A stretch of DNA of 64,000 nucleotides from SP197 sp965242595. Lineage in GTDB: Bacteria > Pseudomonadota > Alphaproteobacteria > SP197. The position numbers were made by a program, and so were the translations under genes. Below, piece after piece: positions 16,974-27,325 of the stretch (the stretch's first letter is position 1; every line of letters begins with the position of its first letter). The notes beneath the pieces are model-generated. The model was not told the DNA's origin, made no database searches, and was given only the letters and a program-made list of their open reading frames with translations. The DNA lies in the NCBI GenBank assembly GCA_965242595.1, contig OZ251464.1, forward strand, positions 1,178,001-1,242,000, read 5' to 3'.

Positions 16974-18307
16974 CGCGCCGCCGCCTCCAGGGCGGCGATG
17001 GCGGGCAGGGTGTGGCCCGCCAGCCATTCCAGGAAGGCGCCGCCGGCGCTGGAGACATAGGAGAAATCGTCGCCGACGCCGGCCCGGGCCAGCGCCGCCG
17101 CGGTGTCGCCGCCGCCGGCCACCGAATGCAGGCGCCCGGCGCGGGTCAGCGCCGCCGCGTGGCGGGCCAGCGCCACGGTGCCATGCTCGAAGCCGGCCAG
17201 CTCGAAGGCGCCCAGCGGCCCGTTCCAGATCAGGGTTTCGGCCTCTTCCAGGCGCCGGGCGATGGCGGCGACGCTGGCCGGGCCGATATCCAGCACGATG
17301 GCGGCGGCGGGAACGGCATCGATGGCCACGGTGCGCGCCGGCGCGCCGGCGGCGATGCGCTCTGCCACCACCGCATCCCGGGGCAGCAGCAGCTCGCAGC
17401 CACGCTCGCGCGCGTCCTTCAGGATGGCGCGGGCGGCAGCCATCATGGCGGTCTCGACCGGCGAGGCGCCGGTGGCGATGCCGCTGGCGGCCAGGAAGGT
17501 GTTGGCCATGGCCCCGCCGATGGCCAGCACATCGGCCCGTTGCGCCAGCCGCCCCAGCAAGGCCAGCTTGGTAGAAACCTTGGCCCCGCCGACGATGGCG
17601 GCCACCACGCCGCCCCGCAGCTGGTCGGCGTGATCGAACGAGTCGCCGCCCCGTAGCTGGCCGGCGTGATCGGAAGAGCCGCCGCCCCGCAGCTGGTCGG
17701 CGTGATCGGAAGAGCCGCTGCCCCGCAGCTGACCCCCGCGGGCGGAATCGGGCGCGGGGAAGGCCGCCTCCAGCGCCTCCAGCTCGCGCTGCATGGCGCG
17801 CCCGGCCGCGGCGGGCAGGCGCGCCGCCAGGGCGGCGGTGGAGGCGTGGGCGCGATGGGCGACCGAAAAGGCATCGTTGACATAAAGCTCGCCATGGCCG
17901 GCCAGGGCGTCGGCGAAGGCGCCGTCATTGGCCTCTTCCCCGGCGTGAAAGCGCAGATTCTCCAGCATGACGACCCCGCCCGGGGCCAGGGCGGCGACGG
18001 CGGCGCTGGCGGCGGGGCCGACGCAATCGGCGGCGAAAGCCACCGGCCGCCCCAGGCGCCGGGCCAGCGCCCGGGCCACCGGGGCCAGCGACAGCTCCGC
18101 CCGCGCCTGCCCGCCGGGGCGCCCGAGATGGGAGAGCACGACGATCTTCGCGCCCGCCGCCATCAGCTCGCGCAGGGTGGGCAGCGCCCGTTCCAGGCGG
18201 GTGGCGTCGGCGATCTCGCCCTCCGCCAGCGGCAGGTTGAGGTCCAGCCGCAGCAGCACCCGCCGCCCGGCGGGGCGGAGACGGTCCAGGGTGTGGAAGC
18301 GTCGCAC
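16970..18307 (-). CDS. pgk: Phosphoglycerate kinase with a repetitive insertion
   Basis: Interconverts 1,3-bisphosphoglycerate and 3-phosphoglycerate with ADP/ATP. Family motifs: RVLLRLDLNLPL, VLSHLGRPGG, LYVNDAFSVAHRAHAS in the N-domain; VGGAKVSTKLALL, LIWNGPLGAFE and SVAGGGDTAAAL in the nucleotide domain. Length is 445 residues against about 395-400 for the family. The excess is an insertion of about 45 residues just before VVAAIVGGAKVSTK, at the junction of the two domains, made of a 12-residue repeat close to DQLRGGGSSDHA. All catalytic segments remain in frame, so the enzyme may still be active. The GTG start at 18307 lies 8 nt after the gap stop. Confidence 0.94.
   Translation of the reverse strand: MRRFHTLDRLRPAGRRVLLRLDLNLPLAEGEIADATRLERALPTLRELMAAGAKIVVLSHLGRPGGQARAELSLAPVARALARRLGRPVAFAADCVGPAASAAVAALAPGGVVMLENLRFHAGEEANDGAFADALAGHGELYVNDAFSVAHRAHASTAALAARLPAAAGRAMQRELEALEAAFPAPDSARGGQLRGSGSSDHADQLRGGGSSDHAGQLRGGDSFDHADQLRGGVVAAIVGGAKVSTKLALLGRLAQRADVLAIGGAMANTFLAASGIATGASPVETAMMAAARAILKDARERGCELLLPRDAVVAERIAAGAPARTVAIDAVPAAAIVLDIGPASVAAIARRLEEAETLIWNGPLGAFELAGFEHGTVALARHAAALTRAGRLHSVAGGGDTAAALARAGVGDDFSYVSSAGGAFLEWLAGHTLPAIAALEAAAR
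17613..17731 (-). repeat. 36-bp minisatellite inside pgk (three copies plus a partial)
   Basis: Units at 17613-17648, 17649-17684 and 17685-17720 are followed by an 11-bp partial copy. They differ by a few substitutions and each encodes 12 residues (D-Q-L-R-G-G-G-S-S-D-H-A or close). The unit length is a multiple of three and no unit contains a stop, so copy-number change keeps the pgk frame. Confidence 0.92.
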
Positions 18308-18315
18308 GCGCCCTG

Positions 18316-19323
18316 TCAGAGCAGGGCGGCCATGGCGGCGGCGGTATCGCCCATGCGGTTCGAGAAGCCCCATTCGTTGTCGTACCAGGCCAGCACGCGC
18401 ACGCAGCGCCCGTCGGTGACCTTGGTTTCGGCGAGGTCGAAGGTGGCGCTGGCCGGGTTGTGGTGGAAATCGGCCGAGACCAGCGGCTCGTCCGTCACCG
18501 CCAGCACGCCTTGCAGGGGGCCGGCGGCGGCCTCGCGCATGGCGTCGCCGATGGCCTCTGCCGTGGTCTGGGCCTCGGCCTCGAAGGTGAGGTCGATCAG
18601 GCTGACATTGGGCACCGGCACCCGGATGGCGGTGCCGTCCAGCCTGCCGGCGAGCTCCGGCAGCACCAGCCCCACCGCCCGGGCGGCGCCGGTGGAGGCG
18701 GGGATCATGGAAAGCGAGGCGGCGCGGGCGCGGCGCGGATCGCCATGCAGGCTGTCCACCGGGCGCTGATCGCCGGTGAAGGCGTGGACGGTGGTCATGA
18801 AGCCGTGGCGGATGCCCACCGCACGGTGCAGCACCTGGGCCACCGGCGCCAGGCAATTGGTGGTGCAGGAGGCGTTGGAGACTACCTTGTGAGTGCTGGC
18901 GAGCGCCTGGTGGTTGACGCCATAGACCACGGTGAGATCGGCCCCCGCCGCCGGTGCCGACACCAGCACCCTGGCGGCCCCGGCCGCGAGATGGGCGGCG
19001 GCCTTGTCTCTGGTGGCGAACAGGCCGGTGCATTCCATGGCGATATCGATGCCGAGCTCGGCCCAGGGCAGGGCGGCGGGATCGCGTTCGGCCAGCACGG
19101 CGATGCGCCGGCCGTCCACCTCCAGCCCGTCGCCCACCGCCGCCACCGCGCCCGGATAGGGGCCGTGGACGGAATCGCGCTTCAGCAGCTGGGCGTTGGC
19201 CTGGGGCGAACCCAGATCGTTGATGGCGACGATCTCCAGATCGTCGCGGCCCGCCTCCATGGCGGCGCGGAAGACGAGGCGGCCGATGCGGCCGAAACCG
19301 TTAATGGCGACGCGCGCGGGCAT
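18316..19323 (-). CDS. gap: Glyceraldehyde-3-phosphate dehydrogenase
   Basis: 335-residue type I GAPDH catalysing oxidative phosphorylation of glyceraldehyde 3-phosphate. Starts VAINGFGRIGR (Rossmann motif), with the catalytic cysteine in SNASCTTNCLAP, the SMIPASTGAA phosphate site, and WYDNEWGFSNRM near the C-terminus. Asp in the AINDLGS strand end suggests NAD preference. A GGAGGAG ribosome site precedes the ATG at 19323; upstream open frame is a shadow of the tkt end. It lies between tkt (64 nt upstream) and pgk (8 nt downstream) in one minus-strand operon. Confidence 0.96.
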   Translation of the reverse strand: MPARVAINGFGRIGRLVFRAAMEAGRDDLEIVAINDLGSPQANAQLLKRDSVHGPYPGAVAAVGDGLEVDGRRIAVLAERDPAALPWAELGIDIAMECTGLFATRDKAAAHLAAGAARVLVSAPAAGADLTVVYGVNHQALASTHKVVSNASCTTNCLAPVAQVLHRAVGIRHGFMTTVHAFTGDQRPVDSLHGDPRRARAASLSMIPASTGAARAVGLVLPELAGRLDGTAIRVPVPNVSLIDLTFEAEAQTTAEAIGDAMREAAAGPLQGVLAVTDEPLVSADFHHNPASATFDLAETKVTDGRCVRVLAWYDNEWGFSNRMGDTAAAMAALL

Positions 19324-19387
19324 GATCTCCTCCGGGACAGCAGCCTTACCTAGGCGATGGCGGCGGCGGCGGTCAACGGTGAGCGCG

Positions 19388-21394
<2,007 letters not shown>

Positions 21395-21515
21395 GCCCCG
21401 ATCTCCGGCGCCAGCCCCCCGAGAGGCCAGGGCCGGCACCTTGGCCGCCCCACCCCGCAGCGTCAACCGCCCGCCGGCCTGGACGCGCCACCCCATGGCG
21501 CCCGCCTTCTTCCCA

Positions 21516-21528
21516 TGCTATCTTAGCA
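21516..21528. promoter_or_regulatory. Short palindrome in the tkt/zapA divergent intergenic region
   Basis: TGCTA-N3-TAGCA is a perfect 5-bp inverted repeat in the 166-bp gap between tkt and the DUF4164-like gene. It could be an operator for either direction, but the motif is short and no binding protein can be named. Confidence 0.2.
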
Positions 21529-21560
21529 AGTGGCGATAACATATCGATCCAGGGTGGACA

Positions 21561-21809
21561 ATGAGCAACGAAGATGCGGCCATCGCGACGCTGGACCGGG
21601 CGCTGGCCCGCCTGGAACGGGCGCTGGAGCGCCTGTCGAACCGGGCGGATGGCGCCGCGCTGGAGGCGCTGGAAGGCGAAAACCGGCGCCTGAGCGGCGC
21701 CCTGGACGAAGCCAGACGCCACCACAAGCGGCTGGAGGGGCGCATGATGGATGTCAGCGGCAGGCTGGACGGTGTGATCGGCGACCTGAAAGCGGTGCTG
21801 GAGCGCTGA
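21561..21809 (+). CDS. Small coiled-coil protein (DUF4164-like) upstream of zapA
   Basis: 82-residue, highly charged protein (MSNEDAAIATLDRALARLER, then ALEGENRRLSGALDEARR and LKAVLER) that is helical and coiled-coil almost throughout. Length, composition and position just before zapA match small alphaproteobacterial proteins annotated as DUF4164. Four nucleotides separate it from zapA, so the two are co-translated. A role with ZapA in division is inferred from position only. Confidence 0.75.
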   Translation: MSNEDAAIATLDRALARLERALERLSNRADGAALEALEGENRRLSGALDEARRHHKRLEGRMMDVSGRLDGVIGDLKAVLER

Positions 21810-21813
21810 GGCG

Positions 21814-22152
21814 ATGGCCCAGGTGACGGTGACCATCGGCGGGCGGGCCTACGACATCGCCTGCGGCGCGGGCGAAGAGGAACGCATCGCCGGCCTTGCC
21901 GCCCATGTCGATGGCAAGGTGCGCGAGCTGGCCGGCCCTTCGGGCCATGCCGGCCATCCGCGCCTGTTGGCGATGGCCAGCCTGCTTCTGGCCGACGAGC
22001 TGTGGGAGCTGCGCGACAACGCCGCCGCCCGCCCGCCCGCCGCCGGCGGGAACGGCGCCGAAGCGGGGGAGGCGGCGGCGCGCAGGGCCGCCTCCATCCT
22101 GGCGCTGGCCGAGCGTCTGGAACGGCTGGCGGAGAAGCTGGAGGCGTCGTGA
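21814..22152 (+). CDS. zapA: Cell division protein ZapA
   Basis: 112-residue ZapA, which stabilises the FtsZ ring. The N-terminal globular part (VTVTIGGRAYDIACG, EEERIAGLAAHVDGKV) and the helix with LLAMASLLLADELWEL match the family; the C-terminal part is a charged coiled coil after an Ala/Gly-rich linker. It follows the DUF4164-like gene by 4 nt and is convergent with tldD, with 10 nt between the stops. The 5-formyltetrahydrofolate cyclo-ligase gene and 6S RNA often found next to zapA are absent here. Confidence 0.88.
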   Translation: MAQVTVTIGGRAYDIACGAGEEERIAGLAAHVDGKVRELAGPSGHAGHPRLLAMASLLLADELWELRDNAAARPPAAGGNGAEAGEAAARRAASILALAERLERLAEKLEAS

Positions 22153-22162
22153 GCGCCGCTGG

Positions 22163-23608
22163 CTAGCCGGCGCGGGTGCCGCCCACGGTCAGCCCTTCGA
22201 GCAGGACGGTGGGCTGGCCGACCCCCACCGGCACGGTCTGCCCGTTTTTGCCGCAGATGCCGATGCCGCCGTCCAGCGCCATGTCGTTGCCGACCGCCCG
22301 CACCCTGGTGAGGATGTCGGTGCCGTTGCCGATCAGGGTGGCGCCCTTGACCGGGGCGCCGATTCTGCCGTTTTCGATCAGATAGGCCTGCGCGGCCGAG
22401 AACGAGAATTTGCCGTTGGTGGTGTCCACCTGGCCGCCGCTGAAATGGGCGGCGTAGAGGCCCTTTTTCACCGAGGCGACGATCTCGCCCGGCTCTTGCC
22501 CGCCCGCCGTCATGCCCGCCATCATGAAGGTGTTGGTCATGCGCGGCATGGGCCGATGGGCATAGCTCTGGCGGCGTCCGTTGCCGGTGGCCGCCTGGCC
22601 CATCAGGCGGGCGTTCATGCGGTCGTGCATATAGCTTTTCAGGATGCCGTCCTCGATCAGCACGGTGGCGGAGGTGGGCGTGCCTTCGTCATCGACGGTC
22701 AGCGAGCCGCGCCTCTCGTCGAGGGTGCCGTCGTCCACCACGGTGATGCCCGGCGCGGCCACCCGCTCGCCCATCAGCCCGGCGAAGGCGGAGGTTTTCT
22801 TGCGGTTGAAATCGCCTTCCAGGCCGTGGCCGACGGCCTCGTGCAGCAGAATGCCGGGCCAGCCGGGGCCCAGCACCACCGCCATTTCGCCGGCCGGTGC
22901 GGCCACCGATTCCAGATTGACCAGGGCGGCCGCCAGCACCTCGTCGGCCAGTGCCCGCCAGGCGTCTTCGGCGACGATGGCGCGGTAGAGCGCGCGGGCG
23001 CCGCGCCCGTTGCGGGCCGATTCCATGCGTCCCCCGGCCTCCACCACGCAGGAGATGTCGATTCGCACCAGCGGCCTGATGTCGTCTGCCCGGCGCCCGT
23101 CGGGGCGCAGGATCGAGACCGCCTGCCAGCTGCCGGAAAGCGCCGCCTGCACCTGGCGCACCCGCTCGTCCTTGGCGCGCAGATAGGAATCGATCCGTTG
23201 CAACAGCCGCACCTTGTCGTCGAAGGCCATGTCGCCCAGCGGGTTGGCCTCGCCGTAGAGGCGGCGGTTGGTGGCCGGCGGGGCCGGTGCCAGGCGGGCC
23301 GTGCCGCCGGCGATGCCGGCCACTGCCCGCCCGGCGCGGGCGAGCGCGGCCTGCGACAGCTCGCTGGCATGGGCATAGGCGGCGGCCTCGCCGACCACCC
23401 GGCGCAGGCCCAGGCCCTGGGAGACATCGTAGCTTGCCGTCTTCAGCCTGCCGTCGTCGAACTCCAGCGTTTCCGCCTGGCGGTGTTCCAGGAACAGCTC
23501 GCCATCGTCGGCCCCTGCCAGCGCCTCGCCGAGCATGGCGACGGTCTGGCCCCGGTCGAGGTCGGTGCGGGCGAAGAAGAGCTCGTCTGTGGTGGGGGTC
23601 TGGGGCAT
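22163..23608 (-). CDS. tldD: Metalloprotease TldD
   Basis: 481-residue TldD, partner of PmbA/TldE in a zinc metalloprotease that processes peptides such as antitoxin or modified-peptide leaders. The HExxxH metal motif is present as LLHEAVGHGLEGDF. Other family stretches include SVKKGLYAAHFSGGQVDTTNGKFSFS and a C-terminal GNGTDIL segment. The ATG at 23608 has a perfect AAGGAGG site five bases upstream. pmbA is not in the window. The gene is divergent from the cox operon. Confidence 0.95.
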   Translation of the reverse strand: MPQTPTTDELFFARTDLDRGQTVAMLGEALAGADDGELFLEHRQAETLEFDDGRLKTASYDVSQGLGLRRVVGEAAAYAHASELSQAALARAGRAVAGIAGGTARLAPAPPATNRRLYGEANPLGDMAFDDKVRLLQRIDSYLRAKDERVRQVQAALSGSWQAVSILRPDGRRADDIRPLVRIDISCVVEAGGRMESARNGRGARALYRAIVAEDAWRALADEVLAAALVNLESVAAPAGEMAVVLGPGWPGILLHEAVGHGLEGDFNRKKTSAFAGLMGERVAAPGITVVDDGTLDERRGSLTVDDEGTPTSATVLIEDGILKSYMHDRMNARLMGQAATGNGRRQSYAHRPMPRMTNTFMMAGMTAGGQEPGEIVASVKKGLYAAHFSGGQVDTTNGKFSFSAAQAYLIENGRIGAPVKGATLIGNGTDILTRVRAVGNDMALDGGIGICGKNGQTVPVGVGQPTVLLEGLTVGGTRAG

Positions 23609-23695
23609 GGCAGCCTCCTTCAGACTGCATGTCACGGCTTTGCCCCGTCCGTCAAGGGTTGCCTGGGCGCCCCTCCGCCGGTGGGGAGCGAGGGC

Positions 23696-23725
23696 TTGTG
23701 AAGGAAAGGCGGGGTCGTGTATGGT
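23696..23725 (+). promoter_or_regulatory. Candidate sigma-70 promoter of the cox operon
   Basis: TTGTGA (23696-23701), an 18-nt spacer and TATGGT (23720-23725) lie about 80 nt before the coxB start, in the divergent gap with tldD. Match to consensus is moderate; no other pair in the gap looked better. Confidence 0.35.
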
Positions 23726-23802
23726 CCGCCGCCAGGCCGGGGCGCTGGCGGGGTTTCGCGGCAAGGTCGCATCCGGCCCCGCACATGCCAGGGAGGAAGG
23801 CG

Positions 23803-24633
23803 GTGACGAGATCGTTTGCGAGATTGGCGGTCGCCATGCCCTTCGCCTGGGTCGCTTCCGCTTCGGCCCAGGAGCTGGAGATCGTGGGCGCGCCCAGCGA
23901 CTGGCAATGGGGTTTTCAGCTGCCCAGCTCGCCCATCATGGAGCGGGTGGCGTCTTTCTACGATGTCTGGCTGCTGCCGATGATGCTCGTTATCTCGGCC
24001 CTGGTGCTGGGGCTGATGCTCTATATCCTGCTGCGCTTCAACCGCAGGGCGAACCCGGAGCCGTCGCGCAACACCCACAATGTGGCCCTGGAAGCGGTGT
24101 GGACCCTGGTGCCGGTGGTCATTCTGATCGCCATCGCCATTCCGTCGCTGCGCCTGCTTTATTACCAGGAGCGCATTCCCGAAACCGAGATGACGCTGAA
24201 GGTGACCGGCCATCAGTGGTATTGGAGCTATGAATACCCCGACCATGGCGGCATCGCCTTCGATGCTCTGATGGTGGAAGATGCCGATCTCCAGGAAGGT
24301 CAGCCGCGGCTGCTTGCCACCGACAGGCAGGTTTATCTGCCGGTGGATACCGGCATCCGGGTCCAGGTGACCTCCGAAGATGTGATCCATGCCTGGGCGC
24401 TGCCGGCCGCCGGAGTGAAGATGGACGCCGTGCCCGGGCGGCTCAACGAGATGTGGCTGGAGATCGACCGCCCCGGCGTTTATTACGGCCAGTGTTCGGA
24501 ACTGTGCGGCCAGCTCCACGGCTTCATGCCGATCGAAGTGGTGGCCGTGGAACGGGACCGATTCGATGCCTGGGTTGCCGAACGGCAGGCCGCGCTGGAC
24601 GGTCCGGCGGTCGAGTTGGCTTCCCGCCGGTGA
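23803..24633 (+). CDS. coxB: Cytochrome c oxidase subunit II
   Basis: 276-residue subunit II of aa3-type oxidase, which takes electrons from cytochrome c through the binuclear CuA centre. N-terminal signal peptide, then two membrane helices (about 45-65 and 90-110) and a periplasmic cupredoxin domain. CuA ligands are in CSELCGQLHGFM (two Cys, His, Met), with another His in VIHAW; HQWYWSYEY is the aromatic electron-entry region. The GTG at 23803 is chosen because GGAGGAAGG lies just before it; the ATG at 23785 adds six residues and would overlap that site. First gene of the cox operon. Confidence 0.95.
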   Translation: MTRSFARLAVAMPFAWVASASAQELEIVGAPSDWQWGFQLPSSPIMERVASFYDVWLLPMMLVISALVLGLMLYILLRFNRRANPEPSRNTHNVALEAVWTLVPVVILIAIAIPSLRLLYYQERIPETEMTLKVTGHQWYWSYEYPDHGGIAFDALMVEDADLQEGQPRLLATDRQVYLPVDTGIRVQVTSEDVIHAWALPAAGVKMDAVPGRLNEMWLEIDRPGVYYGQCSELCGQLHGFMPIEVVAVERDRFDAWVAERQAALDGPAVELASRR

Positions 24634-24673
24634 CGGGGACGAACTGGGGATGCGCAGCGAAGGACATGAGACG

Positions 24674-26305
24674 ATGAGCGAGAGCCACGCCGATCTTCAT
24701 CACCATCGGCCCGCGGGTTTTCTGCGCTATCTCTATTCGACCAACCACAAGGACATCGGCACGATGTACCTTGTCTATGGCTTCGTTTTCGGGCTGGTCG
24801 GTTTCGCCATGTCGATACTGATCCGCATCGAACTTGCCCATCCCGGCAGCGGCATCCTGGGCGGCGACCATCAACTCTACAACGTGCTGATCACCAGCCA
24901 CGGCCTTATCATGATTTTCTTCATGATCATGCCGGTGTTCATCGGCGGTTTCGGCAACTGGATGGTGCCGATGATGATCGGCGCGCCGGACATGGCCTTT
25001 CCACGTATGAACAACATCAGTTTCTGGCTGCTGATCCCGGCCGGTATCCTGGTGGTGGCCTCGGTTTTCGTCGATGGCGGCACCGGCAGCGGCTGGACCA
25101 TCTATGCGCCGCTCTCCACCTACGGCAATCCCGGACTGGCGGTGGATTGCCTGATTCTGGCGATTCATCTGGCGGGTGCGTCGTCGATTCTGGGAGCGAT
25201 CAACTTCATCACCACCATCTTCAACATGCGTGCCCCGGGCATGACGCTCCACCGTATGCCATTGTTTTCCTGGGCGGTGCTGGTGACGGCCTTCCTGCTG
25301 GTTCTGTCGCTGCCGGTGCTGGCGGGCGCCATCACCATGCTGCTGACCGACCGCAATTTCGGCACCGGCTTCTTCGATCCCGCTCTCGGGGGCGATCCCA
25401 TCCTCTATCAGCACCTGTTCTGGTTTTTCGGCCACCCGGAGGTCTATATTCTGATCCTGCCAGGGTTCGGCATCGTCAGCCACATCATCGCGACCTTCTC
25501 CCGCAAGCCGATTTTCGGCTATCTGGGCATGGCCTATGCCATGGTTGCCATCGGTTTCATCGGCTTCGTGGTGTGGGCGCACCACATGTACACGGTGGGT
25601 CTCAACGTCGATACCAAGGCCTATTTCATCGTTGCAACCATGGTGATCGCGGTGCCGACGGGGATCAAGATCTTCAGCTGGCTGGCAACCATGTGGGGCG
25701 GATCGATCTCGTTCAAGACGCCCATGCTGTGGTGTCTGGGCTTTATTTTCCTGTTCACCGTGGGTGGTGTCACCGGCGTGCTGCTGGCCAATGCCGGCAT
25801 CACCCATGCCCTCCACGACACCTATTTCGTGGTTGCCCATTTCCACTATGTGCTGTCGCTGGGCGCGGTTTTCGCGCTGTTCGGCGGCTTCTATTACTGG
25901 ATCGGCAAGATGAGCGGCTATCGATATCCGGAATGGGCCGGCAAGCTGCATTTCTGGCTGACGCTGATCGGCGTCAACCTCACCTTCTTCCCGCAGCATT
26001 TCCTGGGCATGGCCGGGATGCCGCGCCGCATTCCCGATTATCCCGACGCCTATGTGGGCTGGAATCTGGTGTCGTCGCTGGGTTCCTACCTCACGGCTGC
26101 CGGGATGTTGGTGTTCTTCTATGTGCTGGCGCGGGTGTTCCTGTTCGATCGGGTGCGCTGTGCCGCCAATCCCTGGGGCGAGGGTGCGACGACGCTGGAA
26201 TGGACGCTGAGTTCGCCGCCGCCCTTCCACAGCTTCGAGGATCCGCCCTATATGGGCGCCGAACATCCGCCCCGGATGGGCGCTGCCGTCCCCGCCGGAC
26301 GCTGA
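24674..26305 (+). CDS. coxA: Cytochrome c oxidase subunit I
   Basis: 543-residue heme-copper oxidase catalytic subunit with 12 membrane helices. It starts with a short His-rich leader (SHADLHHHRP), then YSTNHKDIGTMYL. Key regions: WFFGHPEVYILILPGFG (CuB His and cross-linked Tyr), WAHHMYTVG, TKAYF with the K-channel Lys, and FVVAHFHYVLS with heme a/a3 histidines. The heme-a3 copper ligands are intact. It lies 40 nt after subunit II. Codon use is typical of the window. Confidence 0.97.
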   Translation: MSESHADLHHHRPAGFLRYLYSTNHKDIGTMYLVYGFVFGLVGFAMSILIRIELAHPGSGILGGDHQLYNVLITSHGLIMIFFMIMPVFIGGFGNWMVPMMIGAPDMAFPRMNNISFWLLIPAGILVVASVFVDGGTGSGWTIYAPLSTYGNPGLAVDCLILAIHLAGASSILGAINFITTIFNMRAPGMTLHRMPLFSWAVLVTAFLLVLSLPVLAGAITMLLTDRNFGTGFFDPALGGDPILYQHLFWFFGHPEVYILILPGFGIVSHIIATFSRKPIFGYLGMAYAMVAIGFIGFVVWAHHMYTVGLNVDTKAYFIVATMVIAVPTGIKIFSWLATMWGGSISFKTPMLWCLGFIFLFTVGGVTGVLLANAGITHALHDTYFVVAHFHYVLSLGAVFALFGGFYYWIGKMSGYRYPEWAGKLHFWLTLIGVNLTFFPQHFLGMAGMPRRIPDYPDAYVGWNLVSSLGSYLTAAGMLVFFYVLARVFLFDRVRCAANPWGEGATTLEWTLSSPPPFHSFEDPPYMGAEHPPRMGAAVPAGR

Positions 26306-26322
26306 CCGGTAGGCCCCTCGAC

Positions 26323-27204
26323 GTGACGATCGCCGCCGCCACGGTTGCCTCGCCAGGCGATTTCCTGGCGCTGCTGAAGCCGCGCGTCATGTCGCTGGTC
26401 ACCTTCACCGGTGCCGTCGGGCTGGTGGTTGCGCCCGGCCAGTTGCATCCGCTGCTGGCGGCCGTGGCCGTGCTGTGCATCGCCGTCGGTGCCGGCGCCG
26501 CCGGCTGCATCAACATGTGGTATGAGCGCGACCTGGACGCCGTTATGGAGCGCACGCGCCAGCGCCCGCTGCCGGCCGGGCGCATCGCGCCGCAGAGCGC
26601 GCTGGAATTCGGCGTCATGCTGGCGGTGGCGTCGGTCACCGTGCTCGGTCTGGCCGCGGGCTGGCTGGCGGCGGCCCTGCTGGCGGCGGCCATCGCCTTT
26701 TATGTCTTCGTCTATACGGTCTGGCTCAAGCGGCGCACGGTGCACAACATCGTCATCGGTGGCGCGGCCGGTGCCTTCCCGCCGCTGATCGGCTGGGCGG
26801 CGGCGGCGGGCGAGCTGGCGCCCCTGCCGCTGGCGCTCTTCGCCATCGTCTTCTTCTGGACACCGCCCCATTTCTGGTCGCTGGCGCTCTGCCGCGCTCA
26901 GGATTATGCCGCCGCCGGCGTCCCCATGCTGCCGGTGGTGGCAGGTGGGCAGATCACGCGCCGCCACATCCTGTTCTACAGCCTGCTCATGGTGCCACTG
27001 TCGCTCGCTCCCTGGTTCCTGGGCGCGGCCGGGCTGCCCTATGCTTGCGGTGCCGGCGCGCTGTCGGCGCTTTTCGCCGGCGGGGCGATCAACCTCCTGT
27101 GCCGTCGTTCCCAGGCGGCGGCGCTGTGGTTGTTCCGCTATTCCATTCTGTATCTGGCCCTGCTGTTCGCGCTGCTGGTGGCAGACCATGCCGTCGCTTC
27201 GTGA
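26323..27204 (+). CDS. ctaB: Heme O synthase (protoheme IX farnesyltransferase)
   Basis: 293-residue UbiA-family prenyltransferase that attaches farnesyl to heme b, the first step to heme a for the oxidase encoded next to it. LLKPRVMSLVTFT is the family N-terminus; the Asp-rich motif is MWYERDLDAVMERT, and the second motif is in DYAAAGVPMLPV. Nine hydrophobic segments follow. The GTG at 26323 starts 17 nt after the subunit I stop. The gene overlaps the next small gene by 17 nt. Confidence 0.94.
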   Translation: MTIAAATVASPGDFLALLKPRVMSLVTFTGAVGLVVAPGQLHPLLAAVAVLCIAVGAGAAGCINMWYERDLDAVMERTRQRPLPAGRIAPQSALEFGVMLAVASVTVLGLAAGWLAAALLAAAIAFYVFVYTVWLKRRTVHNIVIGGAAGAFPPLIGWAAAAGELAPLPLALFAIVFFWTPPHFWSLALCRAQDYAAAGVPMLPVVAGGQITRRHILFYSLLMVPLSLAPWFLGAAGLPYACGAGALSALFAGGAINLLCRRSQAAALWLFRYSILYLALLFALLVADHAVAS

Positions 27205-27322
27205 TGCGTCCCCGGGCGAGGGCCGGCGCCTGCGCCTCAGGCGCAACGCCGCCCTGGGCCTCGCGCTGGCGGGCCTGGTGGCGCTGCTCTACGCCGTGAC
27301 CGTCGTCAAGCTGGGTGGGTAA
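27188..27322 (+). CDS. coxF: CoxF-type small membrane protein of the cox operon
   Basis: 44-residue protein with a basic N-terminus (GRRLRLRRNAALG) and one membrane helix (LALAGLVALLYAVTVVKLGG). Its size, sequence pattern and place between ctaB and ctaG match the small CoxF/CtaF proteins of alphaproteobacterial cox operons, thought to help oxidase assembly. The ATG overlaps the end of ctaB, and the stop is 3 nt before ctaG. Confidence 0.8.
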   Translation: MPSLRDASPGEGRRLRLRRNAALGLALAGLVALLYAVTVVKLGG

Positions 27323-27325
27323 GCG

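Noticed and set aside
17613..17731. CRISPR-like repeats
   Set aside because: Units are tandem without unique spacers, coding and in frame with pgk.
22153..22162. 6S RNA gene after zapA
   Set aside because: Only 10 nt separate zapA and tldD, so the usual RNA is not at this place.
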